Under the pieces are notes generated by a model, which had not been told where the DNA came from, ran no database searches, and saw only the letters and a list, made by a program, of their open reading frames with translations. From contig CAIIXF020000006.1 of assembly GCA_903813345.2 (NCBI GenBank), positions 35,006,436 through 35,070,435 of the forward strand: 64,000 nt of DNA, given 5' to 3'. This document shows, piece after piece, positions 35,101 to 47,392 of this stretch (position 1 is the first letter of the stretch; every line of letters begins with the position of its first letter). The position numbers were made by a program, and so were the translations under genes. The stretch is from Owenia fusiformis. Lineage: Eukaryota; Annelida; Polychaeta; Sabellida; Oweniidae.

Positions 35101-38100
35101 TTCATGAAAATTCAAGTGATTTGCTTAAAATTGGGAGTTTCTTTTAAACACATTTTTGTCATATGACTAAAAATCTAGTAAAACATTGGTATATCCCCCT
35201 ATATGTAATTCTTAAGTTGACAGGTATAAAATTTAAATCTTTGAGAAATACCGCATATACTGTTTGTAAAAAATACAGGAGATTATTCATTATCATTCAA
35301 GGACAATAGATGAAGATTAAACTCTAATAAACATGTTATTCTTTATACTCGTGTTCATTTTTTCGACTGTTTTGCCATCTTGCTTTGGACAATATGAGCC
35401 ATGTACATACAATTCCAAGGATGAAACAGCATGGTGTGATGGGAAGAACCTGACAACGATACCACTAAATCTAACAAGAACCACCAAAGTGCTACATTTG
35501 GAGAACAATCTAATGACGAAAATAAACAACGGATCATTTAGTCATTTACCAGTTTTAAAGAACCTTTTCCTGACGAACAATAGCATCAATGACCTCATTC
35601 AACCCACATGGAAAGGACTGAGGAACCTTGAAACCCTAGACTTATCAGGAAATAGTTTAAGAAAGTTAGGGACTTACTGGTTTACTCTTCCAATGCAAAA
35701 TTTGATAATTGATGGAAATAAAGCTTTGAGTGAAATAGAAATGTACACATTCACAACTACTATTCAATCCCTATCTATAAGATTCTGTAACGTCTCAGGA
35801 TTGACCAAAGAAATGTTTTGGACCACGAGTAGAATTAAAACAGTGGATTTTTCTGGGAACCCTTTACAACAAATAGAAAGTGGAACATTTAAGAAAATAA
35901 ATGGTCTTGAAAATATCATCATCAATGAGTGTGACCTTACCATAGTGAGAGATGAATTTAAAACAATTAGAACTGTGAGGAAAATCCATTTGGTCAACAA
36001 TAAAATCACCCACATCAGCGATACAGCATTTGAAGGCAATGTACAGCTGAATGAAGTAAATCTATTTGGGAATGACCTCTCCTCGTTACCAGATGCATTT
36101 CTTACAGTGACATCAATTCAGAATATTAACGTGTCTGGGAATTCCATCACAAAGTTTACCCAATCAGATAGCAGAGTTTTCAACAGGTTGACTCGTTTTG
36201 ATGGGAGCGACAATCCTTTTGAATGTACGCAAGAACTTTTGTACTTCATCAACTTTGCGACATCAGCCAAAGGTGGTAGAGTGGTCCAAAACTGGCCTTA
36301 TGGGTACAAATGTGCTTCGCCTCTTGAACACAGCGGCAAAAGTCTTATTGAGTATTTTAATTTGACACAAGCTGAGACAAGCACTCAGTATATGACCCTA
36401 TATGAAACGTCTGAAGCATATACTACACAGCAAAGCAGTCGTCACACAGAACCATCAACTCAAAGAACGGGGAATTCAGTTGCTCAAACTACAGGAAAAA
36501 TAACAGGTGGGACCAATGCAGTGACATCATCGATGACAACAGAAGACCCTGAAGCTACACCCGAAGCTAGAACTCTTGATCGAAGCACTGGAATAATAGA
36601 TGGCCGCACAACGGGGAAAGTAACAGTTGAGACTGATACAGTGACATCATCGACGACATCAGACATCCCTGCAACTGTGAGTGTGAGACCCGAAGCTACA
36701 ACACAAGAGGAAGTTAACCCAACAAAAGGATCTGAAGGTTTGAAGGATAATTATTCTTGTCTGTGCTTGAAAATGCTAAAAATGAAAACCCAATAAAGTA
36801 TACGAATCATTTTAACCAGTTTGACCAGAATCTTCTCACAATATTGAATGTCCTAATAGTCAAATAATGACATTGACATCTAAAAATGACATTGAGTGCA
36901 TTCGAGTGGTGGCTTGTTGGTTATATAACGTAATGCAATTACATGAAATACTGTGATCCGATTGGCTAGAATTGGACACACCTTGCCTAGCTGCATGTAT
37001 ATCTGAATACATTATTAACTGTTATGTTTTCAGAAGAGCCTGTGAACACTGCAATGATAGTAGGAATTACTGTTGGAGTCTTGATGCTACTACTTATTGT
37101 CATTCTCTTCATAGTTGTCATAATGTAAGTAATATCATCTATAGATGGCAGCTTTGTTGCTCCAATTTGGGGAGACAGACTGTGAAGTCAAATGTCCATT
37201 CGTTATTTATTTATAACAATGTAGAGAACAGTGGGTTACTTTTGTTTACTGCCTTAGATTATCAGATCATGGTTTCGGTATATAGGCTTGTAAATGTCAG
37301 ACTACAGTGCTGTATTGAAACACCTGGTCAAAGGACAGCCCATATCGCTCAAAGGAAATCATTGGTGAACGGTTACACTATATTAGAATATTATAACTTA
37401 ATCTTGAATAATGTAATGTTTTAATGTTTTTGCAGAAAGAAGAAAAAAGAAAAGATTGGGTCATCAAACAATAATGCAACAGCAAATGTTAAGGAAGACG
37501 AACAGATGGAACTACAAAAAGTCACTCCCAGAAATGATCATAATAAAAAACCAGAAGGGGCACTCTTTAAAAATAACAGCCAGATCAAATCTCAAGAAGT
37601 AACTCCAAGAGCTGAGGTAATTGAAGAGTATAAAGACAACGAAGATGATGTTGACCTCTCTAGCGAGGCTTTACCAACACATGAAACACATGAGGAAAAT
37701 GTCAACCCAATGAGGATGGTCAGCCCTATGAGACACAGCAATGAACTGAACATTCCTAATTAAGTTACCCCTGCAAGGAGGGCTAATGCATATAGATGGT
37801 GAAAAGAAACTACCGAAGAGACACAAGAGGAATAAGAAAAAACTAAAGGGAACTCAAGAACTGGACTGAATGTTGATGAAGTTGAGGAAAATGATGAATT
37901 TAAACTGAAAACGTTTCATTGAAATGGTATTTCAGCCATGATTAAGAGCGAGTGGGTGATTCCATAGGCTTGTAACATCAGCCAAAAATGAAATATCATT
38001 CATATAAAAATAAATATGCCTTAGTTTACAAGCCAATGTGACATGAGCAGCTAAGATTGAGGATAACATTAAAGTCCCCGTCTAAAGTTTGAAAATATTT

Positions 38101-41100
38101 TTTTATCATTCATTTACTATTTGTCATGACTTAAAAAGTTATTCTAGAGATTTTTAAAAGAAAATTATTTTTTGAAAAAAAAGTTGTGAGCATTTCATTT
38201 CTCAAATATTCAAATTTCCTGCCATTTTTCAAAAAAGTTGAAATTTTTTAATCATCAAATATTTCTTAATGCACTTCAAAAAAGATTATCTTTTTAACAC
38301 CAATGCAAAGATTGATCAAAGGACACACTATTTCAATAATAAAATGCCATATTTAATGGGCCACTTCAATGTTTTAGCATATCAAAAATATTTTGAAACA
38401 TTAGTGATGTAACAAAGGTAACAAAAACTTTTTGAAAAAAATAGAATTTTTTTTTTCGATGTCAATCTTTTCTGAATATGCTAGACTTCAATAATATACC
38501 AATGTTGATTGTCTAACCAGGTTAAAAGGAAGAATATATTATGATTTAGATATCATTGTACCATTGGTTTCTATGAGAACTAGAATTTTTAAATGCATTT
38601 TTCTCAGAACCATTTTCATGCACTGATAAGTTCATTTCTCGCTTATTTATGAACCGATTTTCTTCCTTTTTTCGGCAAAAAACATGCGAGGATAAATGCT
38701 ATGCATTGGTATGAGTTTTGGCTAATTAAAAGATATGTGTGACCTCTAAAAGTTAGCTTTAAATAAATTCACAAATTTTTGAACAAAAAGTCTCTCAAAA
38801 ACCACTTTTTGAAATTTAAAAAAAAAGTTTCACATATCACATTTTGATAACATTGGGTAAGACTACAATATAAGCCAAAGTGGTTTAAACTTTAGATGGG
38901 GACTTTAAAGGATCATTACATTGTAAATCATACAACGCTAGTAAGTTGTACACAACACATTATTTTTAAAACAAAATTGTATAACAAAGTCAGATTAAAA
39001 TGGAAGGAGACAGGCATGTATAGCTAATTTGAATTAATCTATGAGTTTTTAAACTACACACTTAAATTAAAACTTACTTTTTGTGTGGCTGGTTTCAGTT
39101 CATGTCCAACTGTAGTCAACAGCCACTTTAATGCTGAAACATATAAAACTTTTAAATCAGCAGTCAGCACATAGAATCAAAATCAGGTAGAGATACAATT
39201 ATTACGGTTCTTTTGATTGAAATTGAGAACCAGCCTTTATCTATATGAATCATATATCATAATATAAATGTTTCAATTACACTGTATATTCAATTTTACT
39301 TTTCATTCCTTGAAAAAATTCAAAATCAATTTACAATTCATACCTGCCAGAGAATCACTGCACAACTTGGAGGATCCTTTGGAGATTCCCATTAGCTTTG
39401 AGGGATTTCCTTGGGCCATCCCTGATGAACCTTTTCCCTTTCTCCTCTGTTTTTTATTGAGGGGCTCTGAATAATCTGTTTCTGTTGTTTCATTCAGCTG
39501 AAAAGGAGTTTAGAATTAAAACTACCGAGATGATTGTACTAATATCACCTTATGCGTGTGCATGATGCATGTACTCTTTGATACTACAGGTCAATTGAGC
39601 ATTTCTGTGTAATAAGGTGCCTTTGATACAGCTCTCAAAAATAAAATTCTTTAAAATCAAAACATAGTAAAACCTGTCTCATCTAAATGCCACTGGGACT
39701 GGTCTAAAATGTTTGTATTGGCAGATGTTCACATTCCAATTTTTTATGATGGTAGCCTACATGTATGTCAAATAAAATGAATGTGACTGGAAAAAGTGTT
39801 CATATCGTGAGATGTTCAGATTAGAGAGATGTTCAGATATGCTGGTTTTACGGGCTTGTTTTTCACTTCCTGGGCACATTATCCTATGAAAACATTACAT
39901 ATGAAAATAGAAATCTGCTTGAAATGCACCTTACCTTCAAAATGTCTTTAGGTATTCTAGCATCACTGATGACATTTTCTACAATTGACTCAGCAATTTT
40001 CTGACTATTACTGGATGCCCTTAGTGTCTTCTCCCACATTGACAGTGTCTGGTAGATCTGACTGCGCAATGAGCTGGAGGTATATAATTAAGTTTTATTT
40101 CCCTTATACAGGGTACCACAAAATGCAAGACTGAATATTTTCATAATGTTGTATCCTTACACAAATTTTTGTCTCAACCTGTGCATTAATATTTTATCAA
40201 AACTAAAAAGTGACATTTTTCTCATATTACAGGACTAGAATGCCCATATTTGCACTCAGTGACATGTAAAAATGACAAATGTTGATTAAATTTGGCCAAA
40301 TTGAGTAAATGAAAATTTTGAATTCACTCAAGGGAAAATTGGAGGTTTAGGGAGTACAATAGGGTCATCAATGCTGGGCTTTAGAGCTCCAGAGTGCAAC
40401 ATACCTATATAGTCTAGTTTGCTGGTCCCCAGTTTTAGTCCACGCCAGAGACTGCTTCAATAGCTGGTTCACTGTGTATGTATGTGGCACCAAGTGACCT
40501 TCTATACTGTAACATTAAGTAAGGGATGTATATTAAGAACAATCAGTCCTTGATATTATAATTATGTAATCAGTTAGTTCCACTTTACAGGTTTTACTGT
40601 TTTGACAAAAGTATAATAAATGCTGACTGCCAATGCTGGTCACAATAAACGTTATAACAATTTTTTAAGTGATTTAAGTATTTTTTTTATTGGTGATATC
40701 AGAAGAAAAAATATATTGGGGTTTGCAGCATGGAGATTTTTATTTTCATGGATGATATTTTCATATTCAAAATTTTTGCCTTCATATATCATTATTTCTT
40801 ATCTCCGGACCCTTGTAAGCCACATTTTCCTTATATCCCAATACTGACATTCCATATTTTGTACCCCTTATATTAAACACTTTGCTGCCACCCTTTTTCC
40901 CAAATGTACCCAAGAATACTTGTAATGACTTACGTGGGAATGAGTTGTTCAAGCAATTTCAATGCTTCCTGATGTACATTGGGTAATACAGTTACCAGGG
41001 TAACTCTCTCACTACTAGGCCTGGACAGCTGCAATTAATTACAACATTGTGATAAACAACTGACTTTATCAATTTTAGCTCTAGACAATTAAATAATGTC

Positions 41101-44100
41101 GTATTAAAGTTATTTAACACTACTAATTTTTATACACCAGTCCCAGGTCAAAATCTGCAAAATGTAACTTGTTTAGAACTGTGGGAGTAGATAGATATCA
41201 AAATTAAACACTGAATTTATATTGAAATAATTTAATTTAATATCTTTGATATAATACCAGGTTCATAATAATTTAATTAAAAGATCTGATTGCATATTTT
41301 AATTACCAGAAATGTCCCAGTTATCGCCAGAGTCCTACAGACTATGCCCAGGAGCTCTTCAAGAGGGAGGTTTACAAGTGACGGATAATCAGTTCTGAAA
41401 AAAAGGGTATGCAGGGGTTTCATTAGCAGAAGACAACAGGCGATTTTCATTGGTTGTTCTCACAAAATCGCCTGTTATTTTTAGGAATTTTTCAACTTTT
41501 CCATGTTAAATTTATGATTTCCATTAATTTTGCCTGTTGTTTTCATTTATTTAGCCTGTTGTGAGAAATTCTAGTTAAACCCCTGGTATGATACAGACCA
41601 TTGTGACTTGCTGCAAATAAAAATATATCTTAAACATTCTAAACAACATTTTAGTTTTTTTAAATTTTTAGAAATAACTCAAGTCAACAGAATCATAGTA
41701 GGGCTGTTCCATCTGAAATGCACAATTTGTTCTAACTAAAAAAATATATTTACCTTAGCAACTGGGCAATGCACTTAGCAACGATGCCAAACTGATCAGA
41801 AAGCTGGTGAACTTTCTCGACGTGATCTGTCTTCAGTGGGAGAAGGTTGAGACGATCTTTAGGCACAAAGTAAGTAAAATCGCCTGGAAATAATTGGAAA
41901 AGATCATCAGCCTCAAAATGATATCATCTATATTTTGTGAATTTTATTCATACATGTACATACTCATTTAAGGTTACAATTGCAGTGAAGCCTGACCAAT
42001 CTGAACACCACTTGCACCACCCAAGTGTTAGCTGTTCGCATTTCAATGTTTCTCAATATGCGAGTCAGTGGGAGATAACAAATAGGACCAAGAAAAAGTG
42101 TTCACATTGAGATGTCAGTGATCTCCAAAGGATTTTTTCTCAAGTGGGGGCAAAATTCTCATTTTTACAATTCAGACCAAAATTGGTCAAAGTATGCCCA
42201 TTTTTCATGATTTTTCTCATTTTCAAGTGGGTGCAAATGGATTTTCAGGTGGGTGCAAGCCTGTTTTCAAAATCTCAGTTGGGTGCTACGCCTACTTGCT
42301 TTAATGCTGGGGAGATCATTGGATGTGTTCTGATAAGAAAGGTGTTGGGAAATACAGGTTTTGCTGTATTTAGAGTAAAACTCTGCTATACAGTCAAAAG
42401 TTATTCATTCATGCACAAATTTTGAGAAAATAATTCAAGGAGAGAAACCCTTGACAAATCTCTAGAGATTTACATCCCCTTCCCCCGAAAGTTTTTTTTT
42501 ATTTCAAGTTACATTTACTTACCTGATTCTAGACCGTCATACAGGTTATCAAGTATGTCATTCATGGTTCCAAGTAACTTGTCTAAGTGCTTGGCCCAGG
42601 ACTCTGTATGTTTAATTCCCTGGTTACCTCCTCCACCACACATTGGAACTACGCTATAGCACAAGATGGCGGCCTAAAACGTATTGAAACATAAGTTGGC
42701 AAATATTGTCATAATTTAGAGATTGTGGGTTCACCAACTGACCCGATACATTGGTTGGTGATTAATCGGGACACCCATTCAAAAGAAAACTGCCCCCAAC
42801 ATAGCACTTGAGGGTGCAATGAAAATTATATAAATATGGTGCTTAACAGATAATAATTTAAGATTCTAGTGATATTTGTCCTCTTTTTAAACACCTGTTT
42901 AACATGCCCATTAAACTAGTTAACCCATTATTCTGCTTATAAAATGAATTCACCCATATTCATATTGCAGGAACTGCAGATTTAAAAAAGGGCTGCTAGT
43001 TAAAATTCTGTATTCCAATGAGACTCATAATGTTACTATTGATTCAGAAGTGATATTTACCTTAGACACAGCTGCATCAGAATGCTCCAAATGTGAGACA
43101 GCAAATGTCTCTATTTTGCTTTTGAAAGGCCCACATGCACCATGATAGAATTGAATGCAAGCTCGTGTACACAACAAGGCCCCTTCTAACCACTGTAAAA
43201 ATATGTATTAAAAAGCTTAAAAATTATTCAGAAAAGATGAGATACATGTAGGATTTTAGTTTTCAAATGTTGCATTTTTAGATTTTTTTTAAATCCTGGC
43301 ATCTCATAACAACGACATTACAAAATTGCCTTGAACCTTTTTAGTTTAGGGAAAATACTTATACTTCAGTGTTCATTTTATTTGATAATTTAGTAACAAT
43401 GGATTTTGACATGATTATAGTTCAGAATGTTCTAGTTATGTTCCCACTATGGCCACTTACATGAGGCTTTGCCGCCAATAGAGTATTAAGCAAAGATGGT
43501 AGATGTGTGGTAGAAATCTGCCTTGCAAGCTCTGGGTGGTTAATCGTGTGCTTTAGAAGATGACGCATCGCAACACAAGCTGCCTTGTGTGTCGGAGCTG
43601 GATCATATGACTGTATATAAGAAAGACAAACTTACAATATTAGTGTATATAATGATTCTGGTTGAATTTTAATGTGGAATGTTAAAGCCCGTATAATGTT
43701 GTACATTTTGTGATGAAAACTGAAATAAATTATTTTGAAATTGAAATTGAATTGAAAAATATGATTAATTTTTTAATAGGTGTATATTAAGAGCAGCTTA
43801 AACACAAATTAATATTTTGCTGGAAAACTCCATTTGACATACCTGCAAAGCTTGAGTAAGAAGTGCCATCCAGGTGAGACCATAGTCTGTTATCACCTGA
43901 GCAGAACAATCCTGCAGTATGTGATACAGTATTCCCAAACCTTGAACCCTGCAACAAACATAATAGGTGGTTCAAAAAGTTTTGCAGTTGATGCCATAAC
44001 TTCAAGGAAAATAGGACTTTTACAATGAAACTTGGTACACGTATGTGTTATACATTTATACATTATATTTTAAAATTTGGGACCTCAATTTTGATTGGTT

Positions 44101-47100
44101 CTTAAGATATGGTTGCTATGGTAACCAGAGTGGTGGGTACCATGTTCAACCCGAAATTATGTTTTTCCAAATAGTTTTCTTGCTTGAATAAACTCTTTGT
44201 AAAGTGGCAATTAGCAGGTGTTAGTGTCTTTGGGAAAAGATAAAAGTTCTTATAGAGCAGGGCAGACATATTTCATTAGAGGAAATAAGTGATTTACTGG
44301 ATATATCTAAGGGGTCCTGCCATAAAATTGTCACAAAGATCTTGAAAAAGCGGTATGTTGCAGCAAAGTGGGTTCCAAAGTTCCTCACAGTGGAGTAAAA
44401 GGAAGCGCGTCTTGCAGCATCTAGGCAATTTCTGGATACGTTTTGGCATCATTTCCAAATTCTCCTTGAACCAGTTCATAAGTCTCTTGCAAAGTCTTGC
44501 CATTTTGAACCATGCACTGTATCAGATTTCTATGCTTCCATTTCATCAATTTGGTTGGTGTGGAAACATCTGCCATTTTGAAAATTTTGGAAAAAAAATT
44601 CAAAATTTCCTCACTTTTCCATCTCAATTTTTCAACTGGGTTTTGGACAGTATACATCACAAAGGAACTTATCGTGTCACTTGTCTATTGTGATGTCAAA
44701 GAGACAATTAGAAAAATTGAGGAATTTGAAGAAAAATAGCCACCCAAAGACACTTACACCTGCTAATTGCCACTTTACAAAGAGTTTATTCAAGTAAGAA
44801 AACTATTTGGAAAAACGTAATCCTATTTTCCTTGAAGTTATGGCATCAACTGCAAAACTTTTTGAACCACCTAAGTACTATACATGTTCCACAATCCCCA
44901 CAAGGCCTGGAACTACCAGATTTTAAAGAATAACTACCTGTAATTTCCACCATTAGCGATTTGTTATACCTGTCTTGGAAAATCTCATGATTTGAACAAC
45001 TTACCTCTGATTGTCTTATCCTTATCAAATTACATTTTCTATTTGATTCATTCAAAAGAGTTCCATAACAGTTCAGGAACGATGTTCAATTTGTAAACCA
45101 ATGATATATTTTACCTTAAGTTGATGGAAAATTAATTACCATAATCTCTCTAATGAATGCAGAGTGCACTCCCCAAATTCAAATTTAAAAGGATAAGATA
45201 TTGAGAGATTCTAATAAGCGCACTTATACAAAATTTAGAAAAAAAATATTGCAGATAATCTTTTTAGTTGTTACCACTAAGGTTAACATACTTTACAGCT
45301 CCCTGTATTTCTTTCTCTGCATTAATCATAATCATCAATCATATCTTCTTGGGTAAATAATCTAGTCTAATGCATTAAGCTTTGTGTTTTCTAGAGACCA
45401 TATTCATCATAAAAGTTGCATGCTCATTGGAACTGTGCACTCATAAATGAAAATACCTGAATATATATTTATATGTTAGTCTTGAAGAAGTAACCAAACT
45501 TAAATATATTTTGACACTGGTCTATGATCGTTGAATAGCCCCTCTGCACTCATTGTTGCACCTTTAATTGTAAAAGTTGCATGCATGCTCATTGGAACTG
45601 TGCACTCATAAATGAGTATACCTGAATATATATTTACCTAAACTGTGATGAGTTAAGCCAGGTATTGACGTGACTGACCAGCTCTCGCATACTGCTATTG
45701 CTCTAGAATAAACAAATGAACATTAATTCATTTAGGATCATATAACCAATCAGCAATCAGGGTTAATTATTTCATATAAATTGTACTTACTAGGTTACGC
45801 AACAGGAAATCTTCCAATCATTTCTTCAAGTTCAAGCAGTTGGCAATAGAGGTCAGACAGTTTCAAAACTTTTGGTTTGGTACCGTTTGGTTTTTGAATC
45901 CTTCAGTTTTGGTTTTCAGTCCAGTTGATTCTTGATTGGTTCTTATTGCTCTACTGGATCTAGGCTATACGCCTATTGATATTCTGCTATGAATATATGT
46001 CATAAAACAAAACAAGCCTTTATGACTACCATGTATTAAAACTTATGTTATACATGTAGGCTTGATATTTCAAAAAGTTCATGCTAAACACTGAACAGCT
46101 AAAATAATACATGTATCAGCTGACACTTGGACACTAATATCTTTCTCATCTGTGGGCTTTCCGTTGAATTGAAAGCCTTTGCCACAGAAGACACTTTCTC
46201 GATCTATTGTTACTTCAGAAAATGTGTCTTTACCAACAAACATTCCGGCAATTTACGTTATGTAAAAGCCAAACCAAACCAACTTTTTTATACATGGGTC
46301 TATGGCTAAAGGTAATGAACCTGCATGGACCCCAGCATGGACATGGGCTCTTACACTACAGTTATACAATTAGACTAATGTCTGGTTACTATAGTTGCAC
46401 ATAGCCAGGAGATCCTAACTAAGTAAATGTCTGGATGTTACTCACGTCGAGAGCTACCATGTTAGATTTTGAAAGTATAGCTCTCCATCGTGAGGATCTC
46501 CCAGCTGAAGAATTGTGACATCTAATTTTGATCAGCGCCAGTCAACGGCTTGCTGTTTGTCTCAAACTGTAGCCTACATTATGGGCTCATATGTGTCTAC
46601 TTTCCCCGTTTTGCAGGATCGCGGATGTGCTTCTATGGCGATCAGGAGTTCTAATCGTTTATTGTTCGATACCCATTTCCAATATGGCGGTTAAACGGAA
46701 ATACTATCGACGCATGCGCAACTTGGGAAACGTCAAGCCGCCATATTGAATATACCTGGCCAAAACTTTTGACACGACCAATAAAATGAAGTCCTGATCG
46801 ATACATAGGGCAGTGAGATGTTCTATAGTTGAGCTGAATGAAAGATGGCGATGTAGGAACATTTTCAGGTATATAATGTGCAACATGAGTCAGCTGAATT
46901 CCCTGAAATTTTCTTTGAAGTCAGGATTCTTAAGCTGTTGATTCTAGCGATAGAGAGCTATACTTTCAAAATCTAAGTAGCTCTCGACGGGAGTAATCTG
47001 GATGCACTTTGAATTGATGAAATTTCATTACCAGATTTCATGGAAGAAGTAGAAGGGCGTTGCACCGTTCAAATATATATTTATTGTAGATTTTAAAAGA

Positions 47101-47392
47101 TATAACACTGGTTGAGGCAAATACTATATCCTATAAACTTAGTTCTGAAAATTTTGAAAATTCTTGGCTGAAATTTTCACTCGACTCAGTAAAATTTTTT
47201 AATTTACTAGGAAGATTCGGTCTGGTGGATACATACACTAAACTGAATCCTCACACATTGACTTACCGCATCTTGGAATATAGAGAATTCCCTGGAACAC
47301 GAAATCAGGTTCACTAATTCCAAGGGGTTACCATTATTCTCTGAAATATTATTCAGAATTTGATCGACCACACTTTTCATGGGCGCTGACAT
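32104..47392 (-). CDS. PELP1: PELP1, RIX1-domain nuclear protein (rixosome subunit / nuclear-receptor coactivator)
   Basis: Metazoan counterpart of yeast Rix1: works with TEX10, WDR18 and SENP3 in late 60S maturation and acts as an LxxLL coactivator in vertebrates. Fifteen coding exons: 47392-47267, 45702-45638, 43948-43843, 43610-43461, 43192-43061, 42673-42523, 41883-41754, 41394-41307, 41028-40934, 40506-40405, 40073-39935, 39497-39344, 39133-39078, 33497-33291, 32796-32104. All sites are GT-AG and all phases agree, giving 797 residues (human about 1130). The helical RIX1-type region covers about residues 1-567. Diagnostic blocks are CIQFYHGACGPFKSK, KHTESWAKHLDKLL and PCPKWPPPTQCAMQI. LxxLL motifs seen: LPSLL, LNTLL, LDKLL, LEELL, LKWLL. 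The last exon is an acidic Asp/Glu/Ser/Asn tail instead of the Pro/Glu tail of vertebrates. Intron 13 (5.6 kb) hosts an LRR gene. Confidence 0.93.
33062..33215 (-). mobile_element. Worn copy of the AAGTGGGTGCAAA element
   Basis: On the minus strand the text TTTTTGCACCCACTTGATGG, GCACCCACTTGAAAATGAG and CTGCACCCATTTTAGACTTG is the family's repeated motif. Termini are lost. It lies in PELP1 intron 14 next to the exon at 33291. Confidence 0.55.
35333..37763 (+). CDS. Leucine-rich-repeat type I membrane protein nested in PELP1 intron 13
   Basis: Three exons, 35333-36737, 37034-37124 and 37436-37763 (phases 1 and 2, GT-AG), give 607 residues. Residues 1-20 (LLFFILVFIF-type core, ending SCFGQ) are a signal peptide. 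A short Cys pair region (CTYN, AWCDG) is followed by about ten LRRs with LxxLxLxxN-type lines (TKVLHLENN, LETLDLSGN, IKTVDFSGN, LNEVNLFGN) and a C-terminal cap (NPFECTQELLYF, KCASP). Residues about 350-468 form a Ser/Thr-rich, mucin-like stalk with an internal duplication (TTGKITGGTNAVTSS / TTGKVTVETDTVTSS). Exon 2 encodes the membrane helix (IVGITVGVLMLLLIVILFIV). Exon 3 is a charged 108-residue tail with two VTPR motifs. No TIR or kinase domain is seen, so ligand and signalling are unknown. AATAAA lies at 38009-38014. Confidence 0.85.
38009..38014 (+). terminator. Likely polyadenylation signal of the LRR gene
   Basis: AATAAA about 245 bp after the LRR stop codon and 55 bp before a TTAA-flanked element. 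Confidence 0.45.
38073..38904. mobile_element. 832-bp TTAA-flanked TIR element (piggyBac-type ends)
   Basis: TTAA flanks at 38069-38072 and 38905-38908. Termini AGTCCCCGTCTAAAGTTT and the inverse AAACTTTAGATGGGGACT agree at all but one position. The interior is AT-rich, with many TTTTTGAAA-type runs and no coding sequence. A TTAA duplication is the piggyBac signature. It is in PELP1 intron 13, downstream of the nested LRR gene. Confidence 0.65.
41412..41585. mobile_element. 174-bp TIR element with 5-bp target duplication (CAGGGGTTTCA family, copy 2)
   Basis: Starts CAGGGGTTTCATTAGCAG and ends CTAGTTAAACCCCTG, flanked by GTATG (41407-41411 and 41586-41590). It is 31 bp longer than the copy at 10398; the extra part forms an internal hairpin, AACAGGCGATTTT / AAAATCGCCTGTT. 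It lies just upstream (minus sense) of a PELP1 exon. Confidence 0.75.
42116..42321 (+). mobile_element. 206-bp TIR element, CAGTGATCTCC family (copy 2)
   Basis: Starts CAGTGATCTCCAAAGGATTT and ends GGGGAGATCATTG, flanked by GATGT on both sides (42111-42115 and 42322-42326). It contains CAAGTGGGTGCAAATGGATT and CAGGTGGGTGCAAGCCTG. It is in PELP1 intron 6. Confidence 0.8.
43966..44871. mobile_element. 906-bp mariner element with rearranged transposase halves
   Basis: Termini GGTGGTTCAAAAAGTTTTGC and its inverse at the right end extend over about 50 bp, with TA on both sides (43964-43965 and 44872-44873). Plus strand near 44245-44460 reads IEQGRHISLEEISDLLDISK, then KRYVAAKWVPKFLT, a stop, and KEARLAASRQFL: the second helix-turn-helix and linker of a mariner transposase. 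Minus strand near 44600-44430 reads HRNLIQCMVQNGKTLQETYE and GEFGND, the first helix-turn-helix of the same protein class. The two pieces face each other, so the element is internally inverted and lacks the catalytic part. It is in PELP1 intron 2. Confidence 0.75.
46438..46996. mobile_element. 559-bp hAT-type MITE with perfect 8-bp target duplication
   Basis: TCTGGATG flanks both sides (46430-46437 and 46997-47004). Termini TTACTCACGTCGAGAGCTAC and its near-inverse continue to TTAGATTTTGAAAGTATAGC on both arms, about 55 bp. A second hairpin lies inside (CCAATATGGCGG / CCGCCATATTG, 46678-46748). An 8-bp duplication fits hAT elements. It is in PELP1 intron 1. Confidence 0.8.

Noticed and set aside
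36972-37424. 150-residue Cys/His-rich open frame
   Set aside because: Shifted frame over the LRR membrane exon and intron 2; the phase-correct frame gives a clear membrane helix.
44355-44739. Host gene candidates at 44355-44739 on both strands
   Set aside because: They lie within the mariner-type element and match transposase helix-turn-helix text or its antisense.
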